From JAVBSX01 sp964576215 (GTDB lineage Bacteria; Planctomycetota; Planctomycetia; Pirellulales; Thermoguttaceae): 13,980 bases of DNA. Shown in pieces: positions 1-7,590 of the stretch. Location of the stretch: NCBI GenBank assembly GCA_964576215.1, contig CAZNVM010000171.1, positions 1 to 13,980 of the forward strand, in the 5' to 3' direction. Under the pieces are notes generated by a model. The model was not told the origin of the DNA and did not search any database. It saw only the letters and a list, made by a program, of their open reading frames with translations. The translations under genes and the position numbers were made by a program. The stretch's first letter is position 1, and each line of letters begins with the position of its first letter.

Positions 1-207
1 GGATACCAAAATGGTGAAACGACGAGTTGCTTGGTCGATCGGAAATCGCGATTCGCTCGGCAAAAAGTTGGTGTGTCAGACCCGTCGGATCGACTCAATC
101 CGAATATCTTCTACGGGATCCCTGACTTTTTTGCCCTTGACGTGCCCCCCGACACGTACTATTCCAAGGTCAAGGGTAGTATCGGTTCAAAACCGAAAAC
201 CTCTTGA
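1..207 (+). CDS. C-terminal end of an unrecognised protein (5' truncated by window edge)
   Basis: Frame 1 is open from the first base to a TGA at 205-207, giving 68 residues that end in GSKPKTS. I prefer this frame over the ATG-started frame beginning at base 11. Its composition is ordinary (for example NPNIFYGIPDFFALDVPP), whereas the other frame is rich in Arg, Ser and Thr like a shadow frame. I do not recognise the family. The tail has no membrane segment and no obvious motif. It may be the C-terminus of an exported protein, but nothing here proves that. The next gene on the same strand starts 575 bases downstream, so the two are probably not co-transcribed. Confidence 0.55.
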   Translation, partial: GYQNGETTSCLVDRKSRFARQKVGVSDPSDRLNPNIFYGIPDFFALDVPPDTYYSKVKGSIGSKPKTS

Positions 208-502
208 GCAACAACACCTTTTTTTAGAAAATGGTAAAATTGCGCACTTCTGATAAAAAGGAGTCTCAGAACGGTTTAACGTGATTTGTCAATTTTTCCG
301 AACAGTTTCGGCTCGTTATTCTTTCACTCTTCGGCAAAGTTTTACCATCTTTCCACAATGAACGCAAAATTCCTGTAAAATAGCCTTCTCATAAAACTCA
401 CCGACTGATGTGGTCCTTCCAACCACAAAGGGATTATCGAATCTTTCAATAAAAAAGGTTATTCCAATTTTAAGGATTTTAATTTTTTTTCCGTAAAAAA
501 AC

Positions 503-655
503 ACCAAGAGGATTGCAAAGTCGCTTTTTTCCTGGGAACGCAGGCTTCCAGCCTGCCGGTGAGTTCGTAGGCATCCTACCTGCGCAGAGCGGAGACTCCA
601 TTCCGCAGACTTCGCGCAGGCTGGAAGCCTGCGTTCCCAGGGACTTTGCAATCCT
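503..655 (+). repeat. Palindromic mobile element, copy 1, with flanking direct repeats
   Basis: The ends are inverted repeats: aggattgcaaagtc at the left and gactttgcaatcct at the right. Inside each arm is a perfect hairpin, gcaggct-tcc-agcctgc (540-556) and gcaggct-gga-agcctgc (616-632), and the two arms can also pair with each other. The centre holds smaller hairpins (gtagg-cat-cctac and gcgga...tccgc). The 13 bases tccgtaaaaaaac occur exactly on both sides, at 490-502 and 655-667, and look like a target-site duplication; base 655 could belong to either. No transposase is encoded, so if mobile it moves in trans. It resembles REP, MITE or Rickettsia palindromic elements in form, but I cannot assign it to a named family. 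Confidence 0.85.
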
Positions 656-689
656 CCGTAAAAAAACGCTTGCGATTCTCTTGGGGTTG

Positions 690-718
690 TAGACATCATG
701 TTCTTCCAGGGCTATCTT
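690..718 (+). promoter_or_regulatory. Possible sigma-70-like promoter for the phosphodiester glycosidase gene
   Basis: TAGACA (690-695, five of six matches to TTGACA) is separated by 17 bases from TATCTT (713-718, four of six matches to TATAAT). Transcription would start near 725 and give a leader of about 58 bases before the ATG at 783. It lies just downstream of the palindromic element. Planctomycete promoters are poorly defined, so this is a weak prediction. Confidence 0.25.
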
Positions 719-782
719 ATACTGGGACAGGGCACGCGAAATTTGCCGTAACCGCTACTGAAAGAATAAACCTCCACTTCCA

Positions 783-1658
783 ATGAAACTCTTGTTGAGA
801 ACCATTTCTGTATACGTGATTCTGTCGGTGAGCGTCTTTGTCTTTGCCGACGAGAGTTGGCAAAAGACGGATTGGACGCCGGTTTTTCAAGGGATCGACA
901 CGGCCACCGGCCAAGCGGAGACTCCCCGATTGATGCGTGTGTACGCGGTGCGGATTGATCTGAAAGCCGACGGCCTTGAGTTTTTTTCGACGCCAGGAGC
1001 GACGGAGGATTTTGAGTTCGATGTAAAGGAAACCGTTCGGGAAACCGTTCCGCAATTCCTGGAAAAACATGATCTCCAGGCGGCGTTCAACGCGAATTTC
1101 TACAGCCCGTTCGATGCGAAAACGATGCGGACTCCCGGTCCGTCCAATCTCAGGGGATTGGCCGTTTCTCAAGGGCAACTTGTGTCGAAAAATGAAAAAG
1201 GCTGGCCCGCGTTCCTTGTTTCCAAAGACAATCGGGTAAAAATCGTTGACGTTCAGGATACCGCCAACCCACACCCTTTGGTGGAGACCGCTGTTGCCGG
1301 GAATCGTATCCTTGTCGATCAGGGAGTTGTTTTGCCCCAAACGGACCAAGATGTTCATCCCCGTACCGCCGTCGGTATTTCTCAAGACTCGCGTTACGTC
1401 TACTTCATCGTGATCGACGGCCGTCAAGGCGGATACAGCGACGGTGCCTCGTACAGCGAAACCGGGCAATGGCTTGTTTTATTCGGAGCATGGAACGGTC
1501 TCAATTTGGACGGCGGCGGCTCGACCACCATGGTAATCCGCTCACCAGACGGCAAAGCGAAAGTCCTTAACACTCCCTGTGGACAAAACAACGTTCCCAA
1601 CACCTATCGTTACAACGGCAACAATATCGGCGTCCGTGCCAAGTCGCTTGCTCTTTAG
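783..1658 (+). CDS. Exported NAGPA-type phosphodiester glycosidase family protein
   Basis: The protein has 291 residues. Residues 1-22 form a signal peptide (basic start, hydrophobic stretch, cleavage probably after FA or ADE), so it should act outside the cytoplasm. The C-terminal two thirds match the NAGPA domain (Pfam PF09992), the fold of the enzyme that uncovers mannose 6-phosphate in animals and of related bacterial proteins. Visible motifs are AFNANFY (101-107), HPRTAVGIS (192-200), DGRQGGYSDG (212-221) and NLDGGGSTTM (241-250), with a closing NGNNIGVRA. The bacterial substrate is unknown; members are thought to cleave or bind sugar phosphodiesters in cell-wall or extracellular polymers. 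The start is chosen because it begins the signal peptide; it has no Shine-Dalgarno sequence. The CPBP protease gene follows 7 bases after the stop, so the two probably form an operon. Confidence 0.85.
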   Translation: MKLLLRTISVYVILSVSVFVFADESWQKTDWTPVFQGIDTATGQAETPRLMRVYAVRIDLKADGLEFFSTPGATEDFEFDVKETVRETVPQFLEKHDLQAAFNANFYSPFDAKTMRTPGPSNLRGLAVSQGQLVSKNEKGWPAFLVSKDNRVKIVDVQDTANPHPLVETAVAGNRILVDQGVVLPQTDQDVHPRTAVGISQDSRYVYFIVIDGRQGGYSDGASYSETGQWLVLFGAWNGLNLDGGGSTTMVIRSPDGKAKVLNTPCGQNNVPNTYRYNGNNIGVRAKSLAL

Positions 1659-1665
1659 ATTTGCA

Positions 1666-2622
1666 ATGAATTTCCTCCTACTTTGGGTCGGAGCCGCTTT
1701 CGTCGGAATCGCTCTTACCCTTTTTTTTCTCTACACGCAATCGTTTTTTCGACGGGACCGCTCGTTTGCGCAACGATTGATTCCGTACGAGCCGGGAAAA
1801 CCGGTCCCCTGGAACGCCCTGGAATTGTCTTTCTTTTTCGCCGTTTGGGTTCTGATAATCTCCGCTTCAATCGGTCTTTGCCGGAATTTACAATTCAGTT
1901 CGCAAATCAAGGAAAACGTCTTGGAACCGGAGCGGATGCTCCAACTCCAAAAAGAACACGAAATTACGCAACTGATCGTCTGCGGACAAGACGACCCGCG
2001 AGTTTTTCTCGTCGTCCTTTTGGCCGGAGTGATGATCGTTCCCCTCGGCGAAGAATTTCTGTTCCGATTATTGTTGCAAGGCTATTTGGAAAAACAGGAA
2101 AACCACCTGCGAAAACGCTTGAAATGGACCTTGCCTTGCCTTGCCGTTCGCGGAGTGTTCCCCATTCTCTGTTCCGCAACGGTTTTCGCGGCGGTCCATT
2201 GGCGAAGCACAACGGCGGAACGCCCGGTTCAACATCTGTTCGATAATCTGTTGGGACTCCTGGTTGGTTATCTCGTCGTTCTTGCCGTCATTACGGCTTA
2301 TTTGCTTTTGGTTTGTGGGCTTACCCTTCAGGAATTGGGAATTGACCGTCGCAAGATTTTCAGCGATTGTCTTTTAGGGTTTGGAGCGGCCGTCTTTCTT
2401 TTGCCGCCGGTCTATTTTCTGAACTATGGATTGACGGTTTTGATCGGCGACGTCGGTTTCGCCCTGGATCCGATTCCGCTCTTTTTTTTCGCGGTCGGAC
2501 TCGGCGTCCTTTATTTTCGTACACGCCGGATTCTCCCGGCCGTCATACTGCATGGAATATTCAACGGGGTCGCCGCTGTCAGCGTGTACATGAACGCATA
2601 TACGTATTTTTTGAACACTTGA
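1666..2622 (+). CDS. CPBP family intramembrane metalloprotease
   Basis: The protein has 318 residues and several membrane segments (about 4-23, 54-71, 112-127, 165-178, 195-218, 232-258, 270-284, 291-308). The three CPBP/Abi (PF02517) motifs are present: GEEFLFR with E129, E130 and R134; FAAVH with H178; and ILHGIFN with H296 and N300. These residues bind the metal in the Rce1-type protease fold, so the enzyme looks active in the inner membrane. About 118 residues separate the second and third motifs, longer than is usual. The open frame extends back to 1579 inside the preceding gene, but the ATG at 1666 avoids that overlap and starts at a hydrophobic segment. The substrate is unknown. The short spacing suggests co-transcription with the glycosidase upstream. 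Confidence 0.85.
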   Translation: MNFLLLWVGAAFVGIALTLFFLYTQSFFRRDRSFAQRLIPYEPGKPVPWNALELSFFFAVWVLIISASIGLCRNLQFSSQIKENVLEPERMLQLQKEHEITQLIVCGQDDPRVFLVVLLAGVMIVPLGEEFLFRLLLQGYLEKQENHLRKRLKWTLPCLAVRGVFPILCSATVFAAVHWRSTTAERPVQHLFDNLLGLLVGYLVVLAVITAYLLLVCGLTLQELGIDRRKIFSDCLLGFGAAVFLLPPVYFLNYGLTVLIGDVGFALDPIPLFFFAVGLGVLYFRTRRILPAVILHGIFNGVAAVSVYMNAYTYFLNT

Positions 2623-2726
2623 AAAATCACTTCTCCTCCTGTCCTCCTGTTGCTTTTTTTCGGAAAATTGGTCAAAATGAAAGCATGTCGGCGCGGAGTA
2701 CCGGCTAAAAGGGGAAAAAACGTTGC

Positions 2727-2747
2727 ATGACTGCTGACCACTGACCA
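2727..2747. repeat. Short heptamer repeat, CTGACCA
   Basis: Two exact 7-base copies (2734-2740, 2741-2747) follow one degenerate copy (2727-2733). The repeat ends five bases before the ATG of the 972-residue gene, where a ribosome binding site would be expected. Two copies alone would be unremarkable; I list it because four longer 7-base arrays occur elsewhere in the window. Confidence 0.5.
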
Positions 2748-2752
2748 ATTCC

Positions 2753-5671
2753 ATGTTTGCCTGCCAATCGATTGTTGAGAACATTCGCAACCTGGTTGCC
2801 AATTACGGTTTGACGGGCGATGAGCCGACGGAGCCGCTTGCGGAATCCTATATGGCCGCCTGCAAAGAGGTCAATTCTCGGTTGCTCCGGTGTTCCCAGT
2901 TAATTCGCGGCGGCAACCTTAGCGAAGCGGTCCGATTGGCGGAAATCGAACCGCCCCTTTTGGAAACTTATGCCCTGCTCGATTTTCCAGAACGTCTGCA
3001 ATGGGCGGAACTTACCCGGTTGCAGCAACTCCCGGTTCCCCCGCCGCTTTTTGAAGAACTTGCACGCGAAGTCAACGACGCTTTCGCGGCGATTGATCCG
3101 CTTCAACCGCTCTTGAAAAAGCACCGGTTGCTCGCTTTGGCGAGAGCACCGCTTGCCCAGAGGATTGCCTTGCTTCGGGAAATGGTGTTCATGGAGCCGG
3201 AGAATCACGGCTGGAAAGCGGACCTCCTCGCGTACGAAAAACTCCGCTTCCGAACGCTTGAACAAGAAATCACCGAAGCGATCACGGCGAAAAATGTGTT
3301 TCGCATGTCCGAATTACTTCAGGAACTTGAGTCGCAAAACTGGACACTTCAATTGCCGGAAAAACTGGTTGCGGCACTGCGGCAAACGCTGAGAACCGAA
3401 TCGCAGCGAGGTGTACTTGTCGAATTAAGGCAAACCGCCGAGAAACTCACCCAGGCGGCCAAAGACGAAAACATTGAACTCGGAATCAAACTGGCCGACC
3501 GTTGGTATGCGCAAACGAAACTGCTGGGCGGAAGTATTCCCATCGATTTGAATGTCGAAATCCAAACGCCGCTCGATTGGGTTGAAGAGCAACGCCGGTA
3601 CAGGGACCGCGTCCAATACTTCGAAGAGCAACTGGACAATTTTCGTAATCATATTCAAGCCGGACTCGGTACGGAACAAATGGCCGAGCGATTTGCGGCA
3701 ATCGAAGCCGTTGCGGAAGACATCGGGCGAACGATCCCGGAGTCGATTACGCACCTTTACCATTCACGCATGGAATCGGGCCGAATTCGCGGAATACGGC
3801 AGTTTCGGGTGTTTCTCGTGGTGTTGGTTTTGCTGGGTTTGACGCTTGGAAGCGGGATGGTCCTGGCGATGCTTCATTATCGTAACCAAAATGAAACCCA
3901 AAAAATCGCCTCGACTTTGCAAGGGTATCTCGACCGCAAGGACTACGACACAGCCAACCAGTATGTTGAGGAGTTGAAAAAGAAGTCGGAAAAGATACTT
4001 GACTCTCCCGGCGTTGCCGAGGTTTACGCCGAACTTCGCACCGCGATTGACGGAAAAAATGAGCGTGAAATTCTTTTCCGTACCTCGTTGGACAAGGTGC
4101 GTGAGACGCTCAAATCAGGGGAACCGGACATGCTGGCCCTTTCGCAAGCGGAGACCAGGGCCTGGACCGATTCGGAAAAATTCGAACTGCGAACCACCAA
4201 GGAGGAAATTCGCAATTTTCAAGCGGAGCGGCAACGACAAAGCGATTTGGCGTTGCAAACGAAACTTGACGCCATTAAGGTTGCCGTCAGCCGTTTGGAA
4301 CCGCAAAAAGGGCGGGAAACCGACGTAACGCTTGCTCAACTCGACGAATTGCTCAAGCAAGCTCTCGAAACCCGAAAATTGGAAGGTGCAAGTACCGCCG
4401 TCTTGAATTCCCGCGACCTTTTGATCGGACAACTCGAACAGTGGGTCGGCGAAATCAAACAACGTAAAGAATCACGGGGAGACTTTTCCGATCTGACGCA
4501 AGCGGTTTCCAGCCCGGACGCTTACGCAAGAACTTTGAAGAATCTTGTAACGAAATACCCGAACCTTCCCCAATCGAAGGATTTTCAAACACTGCTTGAG
4601 GAACATACGATCTGGGGTTTCATCGCCCAATGGAACGATGTCGTGAATCTGTTGCCCGGCGAGAGGGGGAATCAGGGTATCAATGAGGGAGTTGTTGCCA
4701 AAAGCGAAAAAATACGCAAGTTTCTGGGCGAGTGGAATCAAAAGTCGTCGCGGTTCACGGGTTTTCCCGACCATGCAGCGGTTGAATTTCGTATCCCTTA
4801 TTACCGGGCAATGGAAGAACGAAACAATCGCGGCGAGTCGATTCTTTTCGGACTGGAAAAACAGATGCTTCAGCATAAGGCTCTTCCACTTTGGTTGTAC
4901 TATGACAAAAAGGAAGACATCCGATACTACCTGCCCCAGGAACCTCAAGGGGAAAGAATTTGGTATCTTGCCGACAGACAAGGGGAAAAAAGAACTTTCC
5001 GAATTTCCGATGCGGCTTTGCTTGCGACGATTACGGAGGCTCCACATGTACGGTTTGCGAAACTTGCCGCCGAACGGATGGAGAAAATCGACCAGTCCGA
5101 CGGAAAATCCTGGGCGGAAACGGCATGTATTCTTCTCCAAAATCTTCAGGACGATCCGAAATTCGATCCGTTTCTCAAATATGTTCTGATGAAAGATTTG
5201 ATTGAGAAATTCGGGGCGGGCGATTTAAGTGTACGAAAAGGTTATGCCAAACACCTGGCAATCCTCAATGAGGCGGAGCCGGACGAAACCGTCGATTGGG
5301 TCAATCCGAAATCGGGCGAGGCGGAATACCAGCGGAAAATCACCAAAGCCGTTCTGGATCGGCTTCCTTCAAGTGCGTCGGCAGTTGCCGTCGTCCGGGC
5401 CGAAGTACGGGCGTACCGTGCACACACCATTGGAACGTTCGAGCGAATCGGCTGGGCGGAAAAAACCGACAATGGAAGTTGGATTTGTAACACGAATCGA
5501 GCATCGCTTCCCCGTGAGGGTTTCTTTGTGGTACGAGGCACAGTTTCCGAAGAAGGTGACGCCGTATTGCGATTTGAGGCCGTGCAAATTCTCGATGAGC
5601 AGAAAAAAACGATCACCGCGACTCCCGGTCTGCTTTTTGGTTCACCAATTCTATTACGTGTCATTTTTTAG
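2753..5671 (+). CDS. Large single-pass membrane protein of unknown function, helical
   Basis: The protein has 972 residues and I do not recognise the family. One strongly hydrophobic segment at about 352-375 (FLVVLVLLGLTLGSGMVLAM) divides it. There is no N-terminal signal peptide, and basic residues before the segment (RIRGIRQFR) suggest that the N-terminal 350 residues stay in the cytoplasm and the rest is outside. Both halves are rich in Glu, Lys, Leu, Gln and Ala and look mostly helical. Stretches near 380-570 (for example VEELKKKSEKI) could form coiled coils. The last 120 residues hold Trp and Gly-rich strands (WVNPKSGEAEY, GFFVVRGTVSEEG) and may be a separate beta domain. No catalytic motif is visible. 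A scaffold or envelope role is possible, but this is inference from shape only. A palindromic element begins directly after the stop. Confidence 0.8.
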   Translation: MFACQSIVENIRNLVANYGLTGDEPTEPLAESYMAACKEVNSRLLRCSQLIRGGNLSEAVRLAEIEPPLLETYALLDFPERLQWAELTRLQQLPVPPPLFEELAREVNDAFAAIDPLQPLLKKHRLLALARAPLAQRIALLREMVFMEPENHGWKADLLAYEKLRFRTLEQEITEAITAKNVFRMSELLQELESQNWTLQLPEKLVAALRQTLRTESQRGVLVELRQTAEKLTQAAKDENIELGIKLADRWYAQTKLLGGSIPIDLNVEIQTPLDWVEEQRRYRDRVQYFEEQLDNFRNHIQAGLGTEQMAERFAAIEAVAEDIGRTIPESITHLYHSRMESGRIRGIRQFRVFLVVLVLLGLTLGSGMVLAMLHYRNQNETQKIASTLQGYLDRKDYDTANQYVEELKKKSEKILDSPGVAEVYAELRTAIDGKNEREILFRTSLDKVRETLKSGEPDMLALSQAETRAWTDSEKFELRTTKEEIRNFQAERQRQSDLALQTKLDAIKVAVSRLEPQKGRETDVTLAQLDELLKQALETRKLEGASTAVLNSRDLLIGQLEQWVGEIKQRKESRGDFSDLTQAVSSPDAYARTLKNLVTKYPNLPQSKDFQTLLEEHTIWGFIAQWNDVVNLLPGERGNQGINEGVVAKSEKIRKFLGEWNQKSSRFTGFPDHAAVEFRIPYYRAMEERNNRGESILFGLEKQMLQHKALPLWLYYDKKEDIRYYLPQEPQGERIWYLADRQGEKRTFRISDAALLATITEAPHVRFAKLAAERMEKIDQSDGKSWAETACILLQNLQDDPKFDPFLKYVLMKDLIEKFGAGDLSVRKGYAKHLAILNEAEPDETVDWVNPKSGEAEYQRKITKAVLDRLPSSASAVAVVRAEVRAYRAHTIGTFERIGWAEKTDNGSWICNTNRASLPREGFFVVRGTVSEEGDAVLRFEAVQILDEQKKTITATPGLLFGSPILLRVIF

Positions 5672-5681
5672 CGGAAACGGC

Positions 5682-5835
5682 AGGAGGATTGCAAAGTCCC
5701 TGGGAACGCAGGCTTCCAGCCTGCGCGAAGGTTGCGGAATGGAGTCTCCGCCCTGCGCAGGTAGGATACCTACGAACTCACCGGCAGGCTGGAAGCCTGC
5801 GTTCCCAGGAAAAAAGCGACTTTGCAATCCTCCTG
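5682..5835 (-). repeat. Palindromic mobile element, copy 2, inverted, with flanking direct repeats
   Basis: This 154-base copy is the reverse complement of the element at 503-655, with about four substitutions across the roughly 150 bases I compared by eye. It has the same terminal inverted repeats and the same two hairpins (5708-5724 and 5784-5800). Its flanking direct repeat differs: gcggaaacggc at 5671-5681 and again at 5836-5846. The first base of the left repeat is the last base of the upstream stop codon, so insertion took place at the very end of that gene without damaging it. Two frames in this orientation are open right through the element. Confidence 0.85.
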
Positions 5836-5970
5836 GCGGAAACGGCGACGTTTTTTACCCTCTCCTTTTCAAAACCCGGTTTTTCGTTTAGACTGGACCA
5901 GACCCGGAGTGAGGTTCTTGGTCGGGAATGAAAGCCCTTCTTTCAGTGTTCTTTCCCCTTTTGTGTTTCC

Positions 5971-7590
5971 ATGTCGAAATTCATTTTCGTGACCGGCGGA
6001 GTGGTCAGTTCTCTCGGAAAAGGTTTGACCAGTGCGTCAATCGGTATGCTTTTGGAACGTCGCGGTCTGACCGTGCGGATGCAAAAACTCGATCCCTACA
6101 TCAACGTCGATCCCGGCAAATTGTCCCCGGCACAACACGGCGAAGTTTACGTCTTGGACGACGGCAGCACAACCGATCTCGATCTTGGACATTACGAACG
6201 GTTTACCGACAGCAAACTCACTTGGGACAGCAGTTGGACAAGCGGCCAGATTTACCAAAGGGTGTTCGCCAAAGAAAGCCGCGGCGAGTACCAAGGGGCG
6301 ACGATCCAGGTGATTCCTCATATCACCGACGAAATCAAGCATTGCGTTAAACGGCTTGCGGCCAAGGACGTGGACGTTGTTATCGTCGAGATCGGCGGGA
6401 CCGTCGGCGATATTGAGTCGTTGCCACACATGGAAGCGATTCGCCAACTCGCTTTGGACGTTGGCAAAGAGAACGTTCTTTACGTCCATTTGACGCTTGT
6501 TCCGTACCTCAAGGCCGCCCGTGAACTGAAAACGAAACCGACGCAACATTCCGTCGGACAATTACGGCAAATCGGAATCCAGCCGGATATTCTCATCTGC
6601 CGTTGCGAAGCCTCGTTGTCCCGGGAAGACCGCGAAAAAATCGGCTTGTTCTGCAATATCGAAACCAAAGCCGTGATTGAAGAAAAAGACAAGGATTTTT
6701 CCATCTATGAAGTTCCGATCAGTTTGTCCGACAGCAAAATCGATCAATTGATCGTTGACAAACTCCATATCACCAACGCCGGACCGCTTGATTTATCCGA
6801 TTGGCATGATCTGATTCACCGGATACGGCATCCGGAACAGGAAGTTACCGTTGCGGTCGTCGGGGAATACGCCGAACATCGGGACGCTTACAAGTCGATT
6901 TACGAAGCACTCGATCACGCCGGAGGTACGAATCGGGCGAGAGTTCGGATTCAACGGATTGCCAGCGTCTCCGTCTTGCAAAGCGAAACGCAACGTCAGC
7001 TTGAGAAAGCGGACGCGATTCTCGTTGCCGGGAGTTTCGGCGAACGGGAAATCGAAGGAAAAATCGAAGCGGTCAAAATTGCCAGACAACGTGGAATTCC
7101 CTTTCTCGGTATTGCGTTGGGAATGCAGTGTGCGGTGATCGAATACGCCAGAAACGTGCTCGGTCTGGCCGGAGCGAATTCGACGGAATACGATAAAGAC
7201 ACGGCCCATCCAGTCGTCTGTTTGAACGGCAATCCGAAAGAGAGCAAGGAAGAAGGGCCGAAAATCGGTGCTCACGCAACCCGGCTTCAAAGCGGCAGCC
7301 GAATTGCGGACATTTATCAAAGCGATGTTGTAAGCGAACGGTTTCGACATCGTTACGAATGGAATGGTGATTATCGGGACACCTTTACCAAAGACGGCGG
7401 CATGGTTTTTACCGGACACGACGAATCGGGCAAAAGTGTTGACGTTCTCGAAATCCCGGCCCATCCCTGGTTTATCGGTGTGCAGTTTCAGCCGCAGTTC
7501 AAGTCGCAACCGACGAAATCGCACCCCCTGTTCACGTCGCTTTTGGCAACGGCGGCACGAAAAAAACAAGTCCTGAAACCTGAAGCCTGA
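5971..7590 (+). CDS. pyrG: CTP synthase with an inactivated glutaminase domain
   Basis: The protein has 539 residues, the usual length. CTP synthase converts UTP to CTP using ATP and nitrogen from glutamine or ammonia. The N-terminal synthetase domain (about 1-265) is intact: TGGVVSSLGKG P-loop, KLDPYINVDPG, DLDLGHYERF, VEIGGTVGDIESLP and KTKPTQHSV. The C-terminal class I glutamine amidotransferase domain (about 290-530) is recognisable but lacks its catalytic triad. The nucleophile motif GICLGMQ reads GIALGMQ (Ala382, gcg at 7114-7116), and QFHPEF reads QFQPQF (Gln507 at 7489-7491, Gln509 at 7495-7497). PGGFG of the oxyanion region is AGSFG (353-357), and MRLG is missing. E406 of NSTEY and RHRYE remain. 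The frame is intact, so this is not decay by frameshift. Free ammonia is the likely nitrogen source. The last four codons (KPEA) and the stop lie in a heptamer array. The start ATG has no Shine-Dalgarno sequence. Confidence 0.95.
   Translation: MSKFIFVTGGVVSSLGKGLTSASIGMLLERRGLTVRMQKLDPYINVDPGKLSPAQHGEVYVLDDGSTTDLDLGHYERFTDSKLTWDSSWTSGQIYQRVFAKESRGEYQGATIQVIPHITDEIKHCVKRLAAKDVDVVIVEIGGTVGDIESLPHMEAIRQLALDVGKENVLYVHLTLVPYLKAARELKTKPTQHSVGQLRQIGIQPDILICRCEASLSREDREKIGLFCNIETKAVIEEKDKDFSIYEVPISLSDSKIDQLIVDKLHITNAGPLDLSDWHDLIHRIRHPEQEVTVAVVGEYAEHRDAYKSIYEALDHAGGTNRARVRIQRIASVSVLQSETQRQLEKADAILVAGSFGEREIEGKIEAVKIARQRGIPFLGIALGMQCAVIEYARNVLGLAGANSTEYDKDTAHPVVCLNGNPKESKEEGPKIGAHATRLQSGSRIADIYQSDVVSERFRHRYEWNGDYRDTFTKDGGMVFTGHDESGKSVDVLEIPAHPWFIGVQFQPQFKSQPTKSHPLFTSLLATAARKKQVLKPEA

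Larger units (their letters stand above)
208..782. other. 575-base gap: palindromic element plus AT-rich DNA
   Basis: The gap after the truncated gene contains the first palindromic element (503-655) with its flanking direct repeats, and a possible promoter for the next gene near 690-718. The stretch 208-490 is AT-rich with runs of T and A, and I see no RNA gene or clear terminator in it. On the minus strand a 127-codon frame is open from 699 to 316 and passes through the element. Without the element and one direct repeat it would encode 72 residues, starting MMSTTPRESQAFFYG and ending in CHRRVKE-like basic sequence (CGKMVKLCRRVKE). That may be a small gene or chance. Confidence 0.6.

Noticed and set aside
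717..1469. 250-codon open frame on the minus strand
   Set aside because: It is antisense to the phosphodiester glycosidase gene, which has a signal peptide and conserved motifs. Long minus frames of this kind occur opposite several genes here.
2134..2150. cttgc repeated three times within the CPBP gene
   Set aside because: It is a short run of low-complexity codons inside a conserved reading frame and does not fit the 7-base pattern.
5872..5886. Terminator hairpin aaaac-ccg-gtttt before pyrG
   Set aside because: The stem is five mostly A-T pairs with a three-base loop, too weak to support.
5689..5931. 80-codon plus-strand ORF through the second palindromic element
   Set aside because: Most of it is a translation of the element itself. 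The open frame reflects the stop-poor element and not a gene.
5971..7590. PyrG as a pseudogene or sequencing error
   Set aside because: The frame is intact at full length, the synthetase motifs are conserved and the triad changes are separate in-frame substitutions at distant positions. Random error would not hit just the catalytic residues.
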